In this document: positions 1 to 9,717 of the stretch, piece after piece
Layout of the letters: the number at the start of each line of letters is the position of its first letter
Position numbering within the stretch: position 1 is the first letter of the stretch
NCBI GenBank assembly: GCA_001918155.1
Contig: MNFJ01000094.1
Coordinates: 1 to 43,704 of the forward strand
Direction: 5' to 3'
Origin: Deltaproteobacteria bacterium 13_1_40CM_4_68_19
GTDB lineage: Bacteria > Myxococcota > Myxococcia > Myxococcales > 40CM-4-68-19
Length of the DNA: 43,704 nucleotides
Made by a program: the position numbers and the translations under genes
The notes under the pieces: generated by a model
What the model was told of the DNA's origin: nothing
Database searches by the model: none
What the model saw: only the letters and a program-made list of their open reading frames with translations

Positions 1-1377
1 GAACCGTTCGGATACCTGCTCAAGCCGTTCGACGAGCGCGAGCTGCACATCGCCGTCGAGCTGGCGATCTACCGGCACCAGGCGCAGCGAGAGCACGAAA
101 ACTTCCTTCAGGAACAGGCGGCGCGCTCGGCCATCGAGGAGCAGCACCGATGGGTGCGCTTCCTCGCCGAGGCGGGAGCGCAATTGTCGGCAACGCTGGA
201 CGTGCGCGCCACCTTGGAGTCGCTCGCGCGGTTGGCGGTGCCGCATCTCGCCGACCTGGCGGCCGTCCATTTCATGGAGGGAAGGGAGATCCGCACGCCG
301 GTCATCCACCAGGTGGAGGGCAAGGAAGGACTGGTCCGCGAGCTGCTGGGCCGCCATCCGCCGGGAGCGGATCTCCCGCTCGGATATCCGCGGGTGATCC
401 GCACCGGCGAGCCCGAGCTGCTCAGCGAGATTGGCGACGAGGTCCTCGCGGGCTTCGCCGTCGACGAAGAGAACCTGCGGCAGCTGCGCAATCTGGGGCT
501 CCGGTCGCGGATCTGCGTCCCGCTGACGATCCGGGGATCGACGGCTGGCGCGCTGACCCTGGGCATCATCGGATCGGACCGCAGGTTCGGCCAGGAGGAT
601 CTGGATCACGCGATGGAGCTCGCCCAGCGGTGCGCAACCGCCCTGGAGAACGCGCAGCTCTATCAAGCCGCGCGAGAGGCGATCGCGGTGCGCGACGAGT
701 TCCTCTCCGTGGCATCGCACGAGCTGCGCACTCCGCTCACCTCCATGCTCCTCACCGTCCAGGGACTGGAGCGCGTGGTGCTGCGCTCTGAGGACGAGCG
801 CCTTCGGGAGAGGACCGGGCGCGTCGCCCACCAGCTCAGTCGCCTGATCAAGCTGGTCGATTCCCTGCTGGACGTTTCCCGCATCGCGGCAGGCAGGATG
901 GAGCTGTCCACCGAGGAATTCGATCTTGGGGCGCTGGCGAGAGAGGTTGCCGCCCGCTTCATGGAGACGGCGCGCGTGAACGGATCGGCGCTCGAGGTGC
1001 GCGCGCCGGACCGGCTGGTGGGAGTCTGGGACCCGATGCGCGTCGACCAGGTGCTGACGAACCTGCTTTCGAACGCAGTGAAGTTCGGCGCGGGAAAGCC
1101 GATCGAGCTCGCCGTCCAGGGAGATGATGCGGCGGTGAAGCTGATGGTCGCCGACCGGGGAATCGGGATCTCGAAGGAGAAGATCGCGCTGGTGTTCGAT
1201 CGGTTCGAGCGCGCCGTTCCGGTGCGCAAGTACGGCGGCCTCGGGCTCGGCCTGTACATCGCGCGGCAGCTGGTCGAAGCGCACGGCGGGCGGATCGAGG
1301 TCGAGAGCGAACCCGGGCAGGGAGCCACGTTCATCGTGCAGCTCCCGCGCTGGCGTCCGGACGTCGCCGCGAGGTGA
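1..1377 (+). CDS. Hybrid sensor: receiver fragment-GAF-histidine kinase (5' end outside window)
   Basis: The reading frame is open from base 1, so the gene starts before the window. The first codons read EPFGYLLKPFDERELHIAVE, the beta5-alpha5 end of a response-regulator receiver including its conserved Lys-Pro. A short coiled linker leads into a GAF domain (about 150-650 nt), then a HisKA dimerisation domain with the phospho-accepting His in ASHELRTPL, then an HATPase_c domain with an N box (LTNLLSNAVKFG), G1 (DRGIGI), F box (FDRFERA) and G2 (GLGLGLYI). It should be a soluble hybrid kinase that receives a phosphoryl group on its receiver and autophosphorylates on His. No membrane segment is visible in the part present. 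Its stop abuts the stop of the convergent single-domain response regulator, a plausible partner. Domain calls are secure; the signal is unknown. Confidence 0.93.
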   Translation, partial: EPFGYLLKPFDERELHIAVELAIYRHQAQREHENFLQEQAARSAIEEQHRWVRFLAEAGAQLSATLDVRATLESLARLAVPHLADLAAVHFMEGREIRTPVIHQVEGKEGLVRELLGRHPPGADLPLGYPRVIRTGEPELLSEIGDEVLAGFAVDEENLRQLRNLGLRSRICVPLTIRGSTAGALTLGIIGSDRRFGQEDLDHAMELAQRCATALENAQLYQAAREAIAVRDEFLSVASHELRTPLTSMLLTVQGLERVVLRSEDERLRERTGRVAHQLSRLIKLVDSLLDVSRIAAGRMELSTEEFDLGALAREVAARFMETARVNGSALEVRAPDRLVGVWDPMRVDQVLTNLLSNAVKFGAGKPIELAVQGDDAAVKLMVADRGIGISKEKIALVFDRFERAVPVRKYGGLGLGLYIARQLVEAHGGRIEVESEPGQGATFIVQLPRWRPDVAAR

Positions 1378-1734
1378 TCAATCCGGCGTCGTCACGCCCT
1401 CGATCGCGCGGACGATCTCGTCCACGCTCACGGGTTTGCGCAGTGAATACGCCACGTCGACCAGCTTGCCGGCGGCCGAAAGAGAGATCACCGGGATGCC
1501 GGCGGTGCGCGGATCGCTTTTTTGCTCGGCGCGGAAGTCCCACCCGTCGAGGTCGGGCATGAAGAGATCGAGGAGGATCACGTCGGCCCCGGCCCCGCCT
1601 TTGAGATAGTCGAGAGCCTCGCGTGCGCTGGAGAACTGGGTGACCTGGTAGCCTTCCTCGCGAAGCGCCTCGCCCAGGCTGTCGCGGATGTCCGGATCGT
1701 CGTCGACGATGAGGATCTTTGCGCGCAGGGCCAT
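1378..1734 (-). CDS. Single-domain response regulator (CheY-like receiver)
   Basis: The 118-residue protein is one receiver domain with no output domain. The acidic pocket is DDDPD near residues 10-14, the phospho-acceptor Asp lies in LLDLFMPDLDG, the Thr/Ser switch position is the Ser of ISLS, and the conserved Lys is in the RKP motif near residue 100. Such proteins relay phosphate or act by protein-protein contact. The gene is convergent with the upstream hybrid kinase, and the two stop codons are adjacent with no intervening base, so a functional link is plausible but not shown. I see no strong Shine-Dalgarno before the ATG. Confidence 0.9.
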   Translation of the reverse strand: MALRAKILIVDDDPDIRDSLGEALREEGYQVTQFSSAREALDYLKGGAGADVILLDLFMPDLDGWDFRAEQKSDPRTAGIPVISLSAAGKLVDVAYSLRKPVSVDEIVRAIEGVTTPD

Positions 1735-1794
1735 CTACGAGAAGAGAATCGCGGAATGCGGCATCCCTGCGCAAGGGGGGTCAGGCCGGGGAGG

Positions 1795-1800
1795 TTGACA
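1795..1800 (+). promoter_or_regulatory. Possible -35 element of the terC-like gene
   Basis: A perfect TTGACA lies 62 bases before the GTG start. The matching -10 region is poor (CAGCCT at 17-nt spacing), so the promoter is only suggested. If real, transcription would begin near 1830, which argues for the GTG at 1862 over the ATG at 1802 as start codon. Confidence 0.3.
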
Positions 1801-1861
1801 CGTGGACCAGGGGCTTGCAGCCTCGGACGGAGTGGAAGTCAGGCACCGCCCGGAGGATCCG

Positions 1862-2734
1862 GTGAACGACAAGGCAACCGAGAGCACGCCCTGGCGCAGG
1901 AACGTGGCGTGGAGCGCCGGCTGGATCGCGCTGGCTCTGACCTTCGGAGGATGGATCGCCCTCTCCCGCGGCAGCACCGCGGCGGCCGAGTACTACGCGG
2001 CGTATCTGCTGGAGAAGTCGCTCTCCGTCGACAACATCTTCGTATTCGTCATCATCTTTTCCGAGCTCCACATCCCTGCCCGGCATCAGCGGCGGGTGCT
2101 GCGGGCCGGGATCGCCGGGGCGCTCGTGCTCCGGGCCGTGGTGATTCTCGCCGGCATCGCGCTGATCCAGCGCTTTCAATGGATCACCTATCCGTTCACC
2201 GCGCTGATCCTCTTCGCCGCCTGGAGGCTCCTCTTCGGCGAGCAACGCGAGCGGCGCGCGGTCGCCAAGGCCTGTAACGTCTGCGAGACCTGGATCGCGC
2301 GCCTGCTGCCGGTCAGTCCCGTGGTCAGCGGAAACCGGTTCTGGCGGCGCGACCGCGGCCGGCTGGTTGCAACGCCCCTCTTCGTCGCACTGGTGGTGAT
2401 CGAGACGACGGACATCGTCTTCGCGCTCGATTCCGTACCCGCGGTGCTCTCGATCACCCGCGACCCCCTGCTCGTGTACAGCTCGAACGTGATGGCGATG
2501 CTGGGGTTGCGTTCGCTCTACTTCGTGGTCGCGGATGCGCTGAACCGCCTCCGGTTCGTGCGGCAGGGGCTCGCGGTCGTCCTCCTGTTCACGGCCGTCA
2601 AGTTGCTCGCGAGCGGGTGGGTCCAGATCAGCCCGCCCGCCTCGGTGGCCGTGATCGCCGTCGTGCTTGGCGCGACGGCGCTCGTCTCGGTCTGGCGGCC
2701 GAGGGCCGTGACCGACCGATCGGGCGTCCCATGA
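1862..2734 (+). CDS. TerC/Alx family integral membrane protein
   Basis: A 290-residue polytopic membrane protein of the TerC family, whose members are linked to tellurite resistance and to manganese export (Alx, MntX types). Family signatures are the early helix with LLEKSLSVDNIFVF and the later helix with ETTDIVFALDSVPAVL, which carry the conserved membrane acidic residues. About seven to eight hydrophobic helices are visible. I chose the GTG at 1862 because GGAGG at 1852-1856 sits five bases upstream; an in-frame ATG at 1802 would add 20 hydrophilic residues without a ribosome site. Metal-ion efflux is the best guess; substrate is not readable. I looked for a yybP-ykoY manganese riboswitch upstream and did not recognise one. 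Confidence 0.9.
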   Translation: MNDKATESTPWRRNVAWSAGWIALALTFGGWIALSRGSTAAAEYYAAYLLEKSLSVDNIFVFVIIFSELHIPARHQRRVLRAGIAGALVLRAVVILAGIALIQRFQWITYPFTALILFAAWRLLFGEQRERRAVAKACNVCETWIARLLPVSPVVSGNRFWRRDRGRLVATPLFVALVVIETTDIVFALDSVPAVLSITRDPLLVYSSNVMAMLGLRSLYFVVADALNRLRFVRQGLAVVLLFTAVKLLASGWVQISPPASVAVIAVVLGATALVSVWRPRAVTDRSGVP

Positions 2735-2761
2735 GATGCTCCGATCCCCGGACTGAGTCGA

Positions 2762-4069
<1,308 letters not shown>

Positions 4070-4080
4070 CTCCGGGCAGT

Positions 4081-5010
4081 CTACCCGGGATCCAGGGCTC
4101 GCCCTCCGCGATTGGCGTCTCCCTGGATCTCGGCGCTGCGGGTGATCTCGCCCATCCGGCCGCTCTCGTAATCCTCGAATGCCTGGACGAGCTCCGCCCG
4201 TGTATTCATCACGAACGGGCCGTAGCGCGCCACCGGCTCACGGAGCGGGACGCCACCGAGCAGCAGAATCCGCCCTGGACGCGCCGCTCCCGCTAGCCGA
4301 ACGGAATCGCCGGTGCCGAGGATGGCAAGCTGACCTTCCTCCAGCGTGGTGCCGTTCGGACCGATCCGGACCGAACCCTCGAATACGTACACCAGCATCC
4401 GGAGGTCGGGCGTGAAAGGAATGGTGACGTCGGCACCTGGCTGCAGGGTCCAATCCTGGAAGACGATCGGGGTTCGCGTCTCGATCACGGCGTGGGCCCC
4501 GAGCGCCTCGCCGGCGATGACGCGGACCTGCGCCTTGCCGTCGCCGGTGTTCGCCTGCGGCAGCTTCTCACGCGAGTACTCCTGGTAGCGTGGGCGGATC
4601 AGCTTGTCCCGCCTGGGCAGGTTCAACCAGACCTGGAAGCCGTGCACCCGGCCGCCTTGCTCGCGAATGCGCCGCGAAGGCATCTCGGAATGGACCACGC
4701 CGCCCCCGGCGGTCATCCACTGCACGTCGCCGGGTCCCAGCTTGCCGCGGTGTCCGGCGGAATCCTCGTGCTCCATCTCGCCTTCGAGCACGTAGGTGAC
4801 CGTCTCGAAGCCCCGGTGGGGGTGGTCGGGGGCGCCGATCGCCTCGCCGGGCGCGTAGTCGACCGGCCCCATCTCGTCGATGAGGAGGAACGGGTCGACC
4901 GAATCGATCTCGCCGGGGAACGGCCGGCGGACGACGAATCCGCCGCCCTCCAGCTGCCTGTGCGCGGTCACCACCTGCTCGATTTCGCGGACCCTGTTCT
5001 CCCTTGCCAT
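4081..5010 (-). CDS. Pirin family bicupin protein
   Basis: A 309-residue pirin with two cupin barrels. The iron ligands of human pirin (His56, His58, His101, Glu103) match H63 and H65 in DHPHRGFETVTYVLEG and H107 and E109 in GGGVVHSEMPSR. Bacterial pirins include quercetin 2,3-dioxygenases and redox-linked regulators of central metabolism; which applies here is unknown. A MarR regulator diverges from it with an inverted repeat between them, so the regulator probably controls it. The GH1 gene follows 11 bases downstream. Confidence 0.94.
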   Translation of the reverse strand: MARENRVREIEQVVTAHRQLEGGGFVVRRPFPGEIDSVDPFLLIDEMGPVDYAPGEAIGAPDHPHRGFETVTYVLEGEMEHEDSAGHRGKLGPGDVQWMTAGGGVVHSEMPSRRIREQGGRVHGFQVWLNLPRRDKLIRPRYQEYSREKLPQANTGDGKAQVRVIAGEALGAHAVIETRTPIVFQDWTLQPGADVTIPFTPDLRMLVYVFEGSVRIGPNGTTLEEGQLAILGTGDSVRLAGAARPGRILLLGGVPLREPVARYGPFVMNTRAELVQAFEDYESGRMGEITRSAEIQGDANRGGRALDPG

Positions 5011-5033
5011 GACCCGATCTCCTTGCGTCCCAG

Positions 5034-5068
5034 TTCATTCAGAGTTAACTGATTCCGAGTTGAATGAT
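5034..5068. promoter_or_regulatory. Candidate MarR operator between pirin and marR
   Basis: Half-sites TTCATTCA (5034-5041) and TGAATGAT (5061-5068) form an inverted repeat. Between them lies an 8-bp palindrome, AGTTAACT (5043-5050). GAGTTAACTGATT and GAGTTGAATGATG also read as an imperfect direct repeat. The site sits between the starts of pirin (5010) and marR (5093), as expected for an autoregulating MarR repressor. Confidence 0.55.
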
Positions 5069-5092
5069 GCCTGCCACGGCCGGAGGATTCGA

Positions 5093-5566
5093 TTGGGCAC
5101 ACACTACCAGGGACACGCTGCCGAGGTGCGCGCGCTCGACGCCCTGATCAAGCTGGTGCGCTGTGCTGCGTCGCTCCAGGGCCGCCTCGAGATCGGGATC
5201 CGCGAGGAGGGGTTCACGCCCAGCCAGTTCGGAGTCCTCGAGGCGCTCCTGCACCTGGGTCCTCTCGAGCCGTGCGAGCTCGGTCCCAAGGTGCTCACCA
5301 GCCGGCCGAACATGGTGGTGCTCGTCGATCAGCTGGAGGAACGTGGCCTCGTGCGCCGCGTGCCCGTGGTGGGCGACCGCCGGCGCCTGCGAGTCGAGCT
5401 GACCGCGGCCGGGAAACGCGCCATCCGCAAGGCCTTCCAGCGGCACGTCCCACGCGTCGTCAAGGAGCTTTCGGCGCTATCCGCTGCCGAGCAGGAGCAG
5501 CTCGGGCGCCTGTGCAGGCGGATCGGACGGCAGGACGTCGAAGCGGCGCAATCGCGGACCGCCTGA
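5093..5566 (+). CDS. MarR family transcriptional regulator
   Basis: A 157-residue winged-helix MarR regulator. The frame is open far upstream, but GGAGG at 5082-5086 lies six bases before an in-frame TTG at 5093, giving the expected N-terminal dimerisation helix (LDALIKLVRCAASLQGRLE). The recognition helix region is LGPKVLTSRPNMVVLVDQLEERGLV, followed by the wing with GDRRRLRVELT. It diverges from the pirin gene and probably represses both genes through the intergenic inverted repeat. Its ligand is unknown; phenolics are typical for the family. It is convergent with the intradiol dioxygenase gene, 16 bases away. Confidence 0.9.
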   Translation: MGTHYQGHAAEVRALDALIKLVRCAASLQGRLEIGIREEGFTPSQFGVLEALLHLGPLEPCELGPKVLTSRPNMVVLVDQLEERGLVRRVPVVGDRRRLRVELTAAGKRAIRKAFQRHVPRVVKELSALSAAEQEQLGRLCRRIGRQDVEAAQSRTA

Positions 5567-5582
5567 CCAGCTTCGGTTCCAA

Positions 5583-6425
5583 TCACGCCGTTTCGAGGAC
5601 GAAGTCGTATTCGACGAGGAAGTGCGGGCGCCCGCGCGCATCCGTGCCGTCGGACTTGAAGTGGACCACCAGCGAGCTCTTCACGCCGAAGACTGGATCC
5701 GCGTCCAGTTGCTCATCGCCTTCGGCGAAGAGCTCGGTGACGAGCCTGCGAAAGCCCGGAGCGGAGACGATGAAGTGTGAATGCGCAGGCCGGTAGGGCT
5801 GCCGCCCCTGCAGAGCGAGGAGCGCACCCACCGGCCCATCCGTCGGAATCGGATAACTCACCGGCTTGAGGGTGTGGAACTCGTAGCGTCCGTCGGCTCC
5901 GGTCTGGAATTTCCCTCGCAAGTGCATGGGCGGCTGCGAAGGGTCCTGGATGTCGTAGAAGCCGCTCGCCGCCGTCTGCCAGACCTCGAGCACCGCGCCG
6001 GCGATCGGTTCCCCGCGAGGCGTCAACACGCGGCCGCGAAACGTGGCGGTCTCGTCGGAATCCTCCGCCGCCAGGTCGGTCCCGCGCTCGCGCGCAGGCG
6101 CGCCTTCCACGTAGAAGGGGCCCAGCACCGAGCTCTCGGTACCGCCGGCGGTCATCCGGTTGTTGATGGCGTCGACCAGCATCGAGATCCCGAGCGTATC
6201 GGAAAGGAGGATGAACTCCTGCCGCTTTTCGTCGCACATCTTTCCCGTCTCGGTGAGGAACCGGATGGCCGCAAGCCACTCCTCGGGCGTGGGCTCGACC
6301 TCGCGCACGATAGCGTGCAGATGGCGGATGATGCTCTGGAGCATCCTCCGCGTCCGCGCGTCCTCGCAACCCACGGTCCGCGCCAGGACTGCCTCGGTGA
6401 GGTTTGCTTCGGTCAGGTTGCGCAT
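5583..6425 (-). CDS. Intradiol ring-cleavage dioxygenase, hydroxyquinol 1,2-dioxygenase type
   Basis: A 280-residue non-heme Fe(III) dioxygenase with the alpha-helical N-terminal dimerisation domain of catechol/hydroxyquinol dioxygenases and the beta-sandwich catalytic domain. Predicted iron ligands are Y157 (SGFYD), Y191 (SYPIP), H215 and H217 (RPAHSH), matching Tyr-Tyr-His-His in characterised enzymes. Hydroxyquinol as substrate is inferred from length and from the maleylacetate reductase in the same operon, since hydroxyquinol cleavage gives maleylacetate; catechol or chlorocatechol cannot be excluded. The frame extends upstream through the permease gene, but that part is its shadow. The true ATG at 6425 overlaps the permease stop by 13 bases. 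It is the last gene of the long catabolic operon. Confidence 0.92.
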   Translation of the reverse strand: MRNLTEANLTEAVLARTVGCEDARTRRMLQSIIRHLHAIVREVEPTPEEWLAAIRFLTETGKMCDEKRQEFILLSDTLGISMLVDAINNRMTAGGTESSVLGPFYVEGAPARERGTDLAAEDSDETATFRGRVLTPRGEPIAGAVLEVWQTAASGFYDIQDPSQPPMHLRGKFQTGADGRYEFHTLKPVSYPIPTDGPVGALLALQGRQPYRPAHSHFIVSAPGFRRLVTELFAEGDEQLDADPVFGVKSSLVVHFKSDGTDARGRPHFLVEYDFVLETA

Positions 6426-7429
6426 GCCCGGTCCCTCTCCGGCGGGATCAGCCGCCGATGCACGGGGAAGAAATGCAGATCGAACCTGCGGGAGACAAAG
6501 CCCCACAGCCCGGCGGGAAACTTGAGGGTCACTACAACCGCCAGAAGACCCAGGCCTACCAGGTACCAGGTGCCGTAGTCCGAGAAGAGCTTGTTCAGCA
6601 GGTAGAACAGCGCCACTCCCACTAGCGTGCCCTCCAGCGTGCCCACTCCGCCCACCACGACGATGAAGATGGCGAAGGCGCTCCAGTTCACGGTGAACGC
6701 CGCGTCGGGCGAGATGCGCAAGTTGCCGAGGAAGTAGAGCGCTCCCGCCAGGCCCGCGCCGGCTGCGGCGATCAGGTACACGGCGCGCTTCGTCCGGGTC
6801 ACGTCGACGCCCTGGCTCTCCGCGGCGGTCTCGCTGTCGCGAAGCGCGAGCAGGGCCAGGCCCTCCCGCGAGCGCAAGAACCCGTAGACGGCAGCGACGG
6901 CCGCCGTCGCGCCTGCAAGACAGAGCCAGAAGGTCGCCGCCTCGCGCGTCGACCGCGAGATGCCCCGCAACGCGGTGAGGCTGGTGCCCGAACCGCCTCC
7001 GACCGTCGAGATGTTCGCGATGGAGATCCGGAACACCTCCGCGATGACCCAGGTGCCGATGGCGAAGTACCCGCCCTGCAGCCGGAAGGCGATGAACGAG
7101 ACGGGCACCGCCAGAGCGAGCGTCGCGACCATCGCCAGCGGCACCGCCAGGAACGGATTGACGTGAAGGTGGTTGCCGAGGACCAGCAACGCGTAGCCGC
7201 CCAGTCCCACGAACGCCTGCTGCCCGATCGAAACCATGCCGCCATACCCGGCGAGCAGGTTCCACATCAGCGCGAAGATCAGGTAGCAAGACATCTCCTC
7301 GAATTCGCGCATCCATCCGGGATCGGCCCACCATGGGAAGGTCGAGAGCCAAAGCACGAGCACCGCCGCGACGGCGCCGCCGATACGGCTCGCGCGCGTC
7401 GCCCGCGAGACGGTGAATGCAGCCGTCAT
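6413..7429 (-). CDS. Branched-chain-type ABC transporter permease (LivM family)
   Basis: An inner-membrane permease of 338 residues with about nine to ten hydrophobic helices and the LivM-type segments MWNLLAGYGGMVSIGQQAFVGLGGY near the N-terminus and GGVGTLEGTLVG near the C-terminus. It pairs with the LivH-type permease to import branched-chain amino acids or, in catabolic operons, aromatic acids. The ATG at 7429 is chosen because it overlaps the preceding stop as ATGA; an earlier in-frame start would run into the upstream gene. Its place inside a ring-cleavage operon suggests an aromatic substrate. Confidence 0.92.
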   Translation of the reverse strand: MTAAFTVSRATRASRIGGAVAAVLVLWLSTFPWWADPGWMREFEEMSCYLIFALMWNLLAGYGGMVSIGQQAFVGLGGYALLVLGNHLHVNPFLAVPLAMVATLALAVPVSFIAFRLQGGYFAIGTWVIAEVFRISIANISTVGGGSGTSLTALRGISRSTREAATFWLCLAGATAAVAAVYGFLRSREGLALLALRDSETAAESQGVDVTRTKRAVYLIAAAGAGLAGALYFLGNLRISPDAAFTVNWSAFAIFIVVVGGVGTLEGTLVGVALFYLLNKLFSDYGTWYLVGLGLLAVVVTLKFPAGLWGFVSRRFDLHFFPVHRRLIPPERDRACAT

Positions 7430-8289
7430 CTCGTCCTCGGAAACAGCCCGCTCGGCCGCAGGAGCAGAGCGCCGAGGAACACGACGTGACCGGTCCAGAT
7501 CCCCCATCCCGGATCGATGCGGAAGCCGATGTCCTGCGTGACGCCCAGCAGCATCCCGCCGACCAGCGTCCCGTAGAACGAACCCATGCCGCCGATGATG
7601 ACTGCTTCGAACGCGTAGAGGAGCAGCGATGGTCCGTCGGTAGCCGAGACGGTCGTCTTCATGCCGTGGAGCGTGCCCGCGAACGCCACCACGAGAAAGG
7701 CGATGCCGGTCGCCAGCGCGTACACGTGGCGATGATCGAGGCCCATCAGCTCGGCGGCCTCGCGATCGTCGCTCACCGCGCGGAATGCTCTGCCGAGATC
7801 GGTGCGGTCGAAGAGCAGCTGCAAGCCCACCGTCAACGCCAGAGCGGCGGCGAAGATGAGCAACGGGAGTGCCCCGATCGAGAAGCCCTCGGCGAGCTGG
7901 AAAGTGGCGGTGTTCAGGCCACCCGAGTCGATCGAACGGGGGTCGGCGGTATAGATCTGTTGCAGCACGTTCTGGATGACGATGGCCAGCCCGAAGGTGA
8001 CGACGAGCGACCGCATCGGGTCCTTCCCGATGGTTCCGTTGAGCACCAGCCGCTGCAGCAGATAACCGCCGGCGAACGCCAGCGGAAGCAGGACGATCAG
8101 CGCCAACCAGGGCGACCCCGTCACCACCGCGAGGGACCAGGCCACGAATGCCGAGAGGATGATGAAGTCACCGTGAGCGGTATTGGTCAGGCGCATCACG
8201 CCGAAGAGCAGCGACTGGCCCAGCGCGAAGAGCGCATAGAGACCTCCCAGGAGCACGCCCTGCACCAGCGTGTCGAGGAAGCTCAGCAT
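7426..8289 (-). CDS. Branched-chain-type ABC transporter permease (LivH family)
   Basis: A 287-residue permease with about eight membrane helices. It has the LivH features LLGGLYALFALGQSLLFGVMRLTNTAHGDF near the N-terminus and EAVIIGGMGSFYGTLVGG near the C-terminus. The open frame continues upstream through the livF-like gene, but homology begins at the ATG at 8289, two bases after the livF stop. Its own stop overlaps the LivM start. Together the two permeases form the transmembrane channel of the importer. Confidence 0.92.
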   Translation of the reverse strand: MLSFLDTLVQGVLLGGLYALFALGQSLLFGVMRLTNTAHGDFIILSAFVAWSLAVVTGSPWLALIVLLPLAFAGGYLLQRLVLNGTIGKDPMRSLVVTFGLAIVIQNVLQQIYTADPRSIDSGGLNTATFQLAEGFSIGALPLLIFAAALALTVGLQLLFDRTDLGRAFRAVSDDREAAELMGLDHRHVYALATGIAFLVVAFAGTLHGMKTTVSATDGPSLLLYAFEAVIIGGMGSFYGTLVGGMLLGVTQDIGFRIDPGWGIWTGHVVFLGALLLRPSGLFPRTR

Positions 8290-8291
8290 CG

Positions 8292-8990
8292 TCACACGCC
8301 GAAATACGCCCGCGAGATCCGCTCGCGGGTCAGCTCGCTCGAAAGCCCGTGGAGCGTGATCCGGCCTTCCTGCATGCAATAGAGCCGGCGCGAAACCCGC
8401 TGCGCGACCGCCACGTCCTGCTCCACGATCACGGCCGTCACGCCGTCGCGGCACACCTGCTCGAGCGCCTGGTAGATCTCCTTCACCACCACGGGCGCGA
8501 GGCCGAGGGACAGCTCGTCGCAGATCAAGAGCTGCGGGTTGCTCATCAGGGCGCGCCCGATCGCCACCATCTGCTGCTCGCCACCGGAAAGAGAGGCGGC
8601 GGGGTGAGCGCGCCTCTGCTGCAGTCTGGGGAAGAGGCGGTAGACCGAGTCGAGCTTCCAGGGACCGGCGCGCTTCACGTACCCGCCCATCATGAGGTTT
8701 TCCTCGGCCGAGAGGCTGGGAAACAGCCGCCTGCCCTCGGGCACCAGCGCGATCCCGCGCCGTACGATCCTGCCAGGCGCAAGACCGCCGATCGGCTCTC
8801 CGGCGAACCTGACCGCTTCCCGCGGCGCCCGCAGCAAGCCGCAGACAGTCTTGAGGAGAGTGGACTTTCCCGCGCCGTTCGCGCCGACGAGCGCCGCGAT
8901 TTCGCCGCGCTCGATCTCGAAATCCACGCCGAACAGCACCTGGGAATCGCCGTAATACGCGTCGAGCTTCCGGGTGGAGAGGAGATCCAT
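8292..8990 (-). CDS. ABC transporter ATP-binding protein (LivF family)
   Basis: A 232-residue ATPase. Walker A is GANGAGKST (near residue 36), the ABC signature is LSGGEQQM, and Walker B is LLICDELSLGLAP. The ending ISRAYFGV is typical of LivF proteins. It energises the importer with the LivG-type subunit, whose stop lies two bases before this ATG. It is cytoplasmic and peripheral to the LivHM permeases. Confidence 0.94.
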   Translation of the reverse strand: MDLLSTRKLDAYYGDSQVLFGVDFEIERGEIAALVGANGAGKSTLLKTVCGLLRAPREAVRFAGEPIGGLAPGRIVRRGIALVPEGRRLFPSLSAEENLMMGGYVKRAGPWKLDSVYRLFPRLQQRRAHPAASLSGGEQQMVAIGRALMSNPQLLICDELSLGLAPVVVKEIYQALEQVCRDGVTAVIVEQDVAVAQRVSRRLYCMQEGRITLHGLSSELTRERISRAYFGV

Positions 8991-8992
8991 GG

Positions 8993-9715
8993 TCAGGCCG
9001 CAAGCCCCATGTACACGCGCTGCACCAATGGATCCCCCATCACCGCGACAGGCGCGCCCTCGGCGATCTTGCGGCCGGCGTCGAGCACCAGCAGCCGCCC
9101 GGCCGCGGCGAGCAGCGCGTGCACGACGTGCTCGATCCAGAGCATGGTCACGCCAGTCCGCTGGATGCGGCGGATCTCCTCGACGAGCTCCATCGCCTCG
9201 TGCTCGGTCAGCCCGCCGGCGATCTCGTCCAGGAGGAGCAGCCGCGGTCCCGTCGCCAGCGCGCGCGCCAGCTCGAGGCGCTTGCGGTCGAGCAAGGTCA
9301 GGGTTCCCGCCAGTCGATTCGCCTTCGAGAGCAGACCGGTTTCGCCGAGGACCTGCACGGCACTGTCGTAGGTTTCCTTCTCCCGCTTCTGCGAGCCGAA
9401 GGACGCCGCCACGATCAAGTTCTCGAACACCGTCATTGCGCCGAACGGTTGCGGGACCTGGTAGGCGCGCCCGATCCCCAGGCGGCAGCGCCGGTGGGGC
9501 GGCTCGTGGCTGATCTCATGCCCCCCGAAACGGATCTGTCCTGCATCCGCGCGGACGTCTCCGCTGACGAGGTTGAAGAGCGTGGTCTTGCCCGCGCCGT
9601 TCGGTCCGAGGATGCCGAGGGTCTCGCCCTCCTCGACGGCGAGCGAGAGGCCGTCGATCACCCGAAGGGCGCCGTAGCTCTTCGACACCCCATCGAGGGC
9701 GAGGATCGCGCCCAT
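8993..9715 (-). CDS. ABC transporter ATP-binding protein (LivG family), divergent signature motif
   Basis: A 240-residue ATPase with Walker A GPNGAGKTT near residue 37, Q-loop region AYQVPQPFGAMTVFENL, and Walker B LLLLDEIAGGLTEHE. Where LivG proteins usually have an LSYGQ-type signature before RRLEIARAL, this protein reads LTLLDRKRLELARAL, so the canonical signature is absent while both Walker motifs are intact. The partner LivF subunit keeps LSGGE, so the transporter would have one consensus and one degenerate composite ATP site. The ATG at 9715 follows the binding-protein stop by two bases. Confidence 0.93.
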   Translation of the reverse strand: MGAILALDGVSKSYGALRVIDGLSLAVEEGETLGILGPNGAGKTTLFNLVSGDVRADAGQIRFGGHEISHEPPHRRCRLGIGRAYQVPQPFGAMTVFENLIVAASFGSQKREKETYDSAVQVLGETGLLSKANRLAGTLTLLDRKRLELARALATGPRLLLLDEIAGGLTEHEAMELVEEIRRIQRTGVTMLWIEHVVHALLAAAGRLLVLDAGRKIAEGAPVAVMGDPLVQRVYMGLAA

Positions 9716-9717
9716 CC

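Noticed and set aside
1735-1861. yybP-ykoY manganese riboswitch before the terC-like gene
   Set aside because: A GGGGAGG stretch is present, but I could not build the conserved paired core of that riboswitch.
5583-7352. A 589-codon frame as a permease-dioxygenase fusion
   Set aside because: Residues before the dioxygenase MRNLTEA start are an out-of-frame reading of the LivM gene, Arg-rich and non-homologous; the ATG at 6425 fits the family N-terminus.
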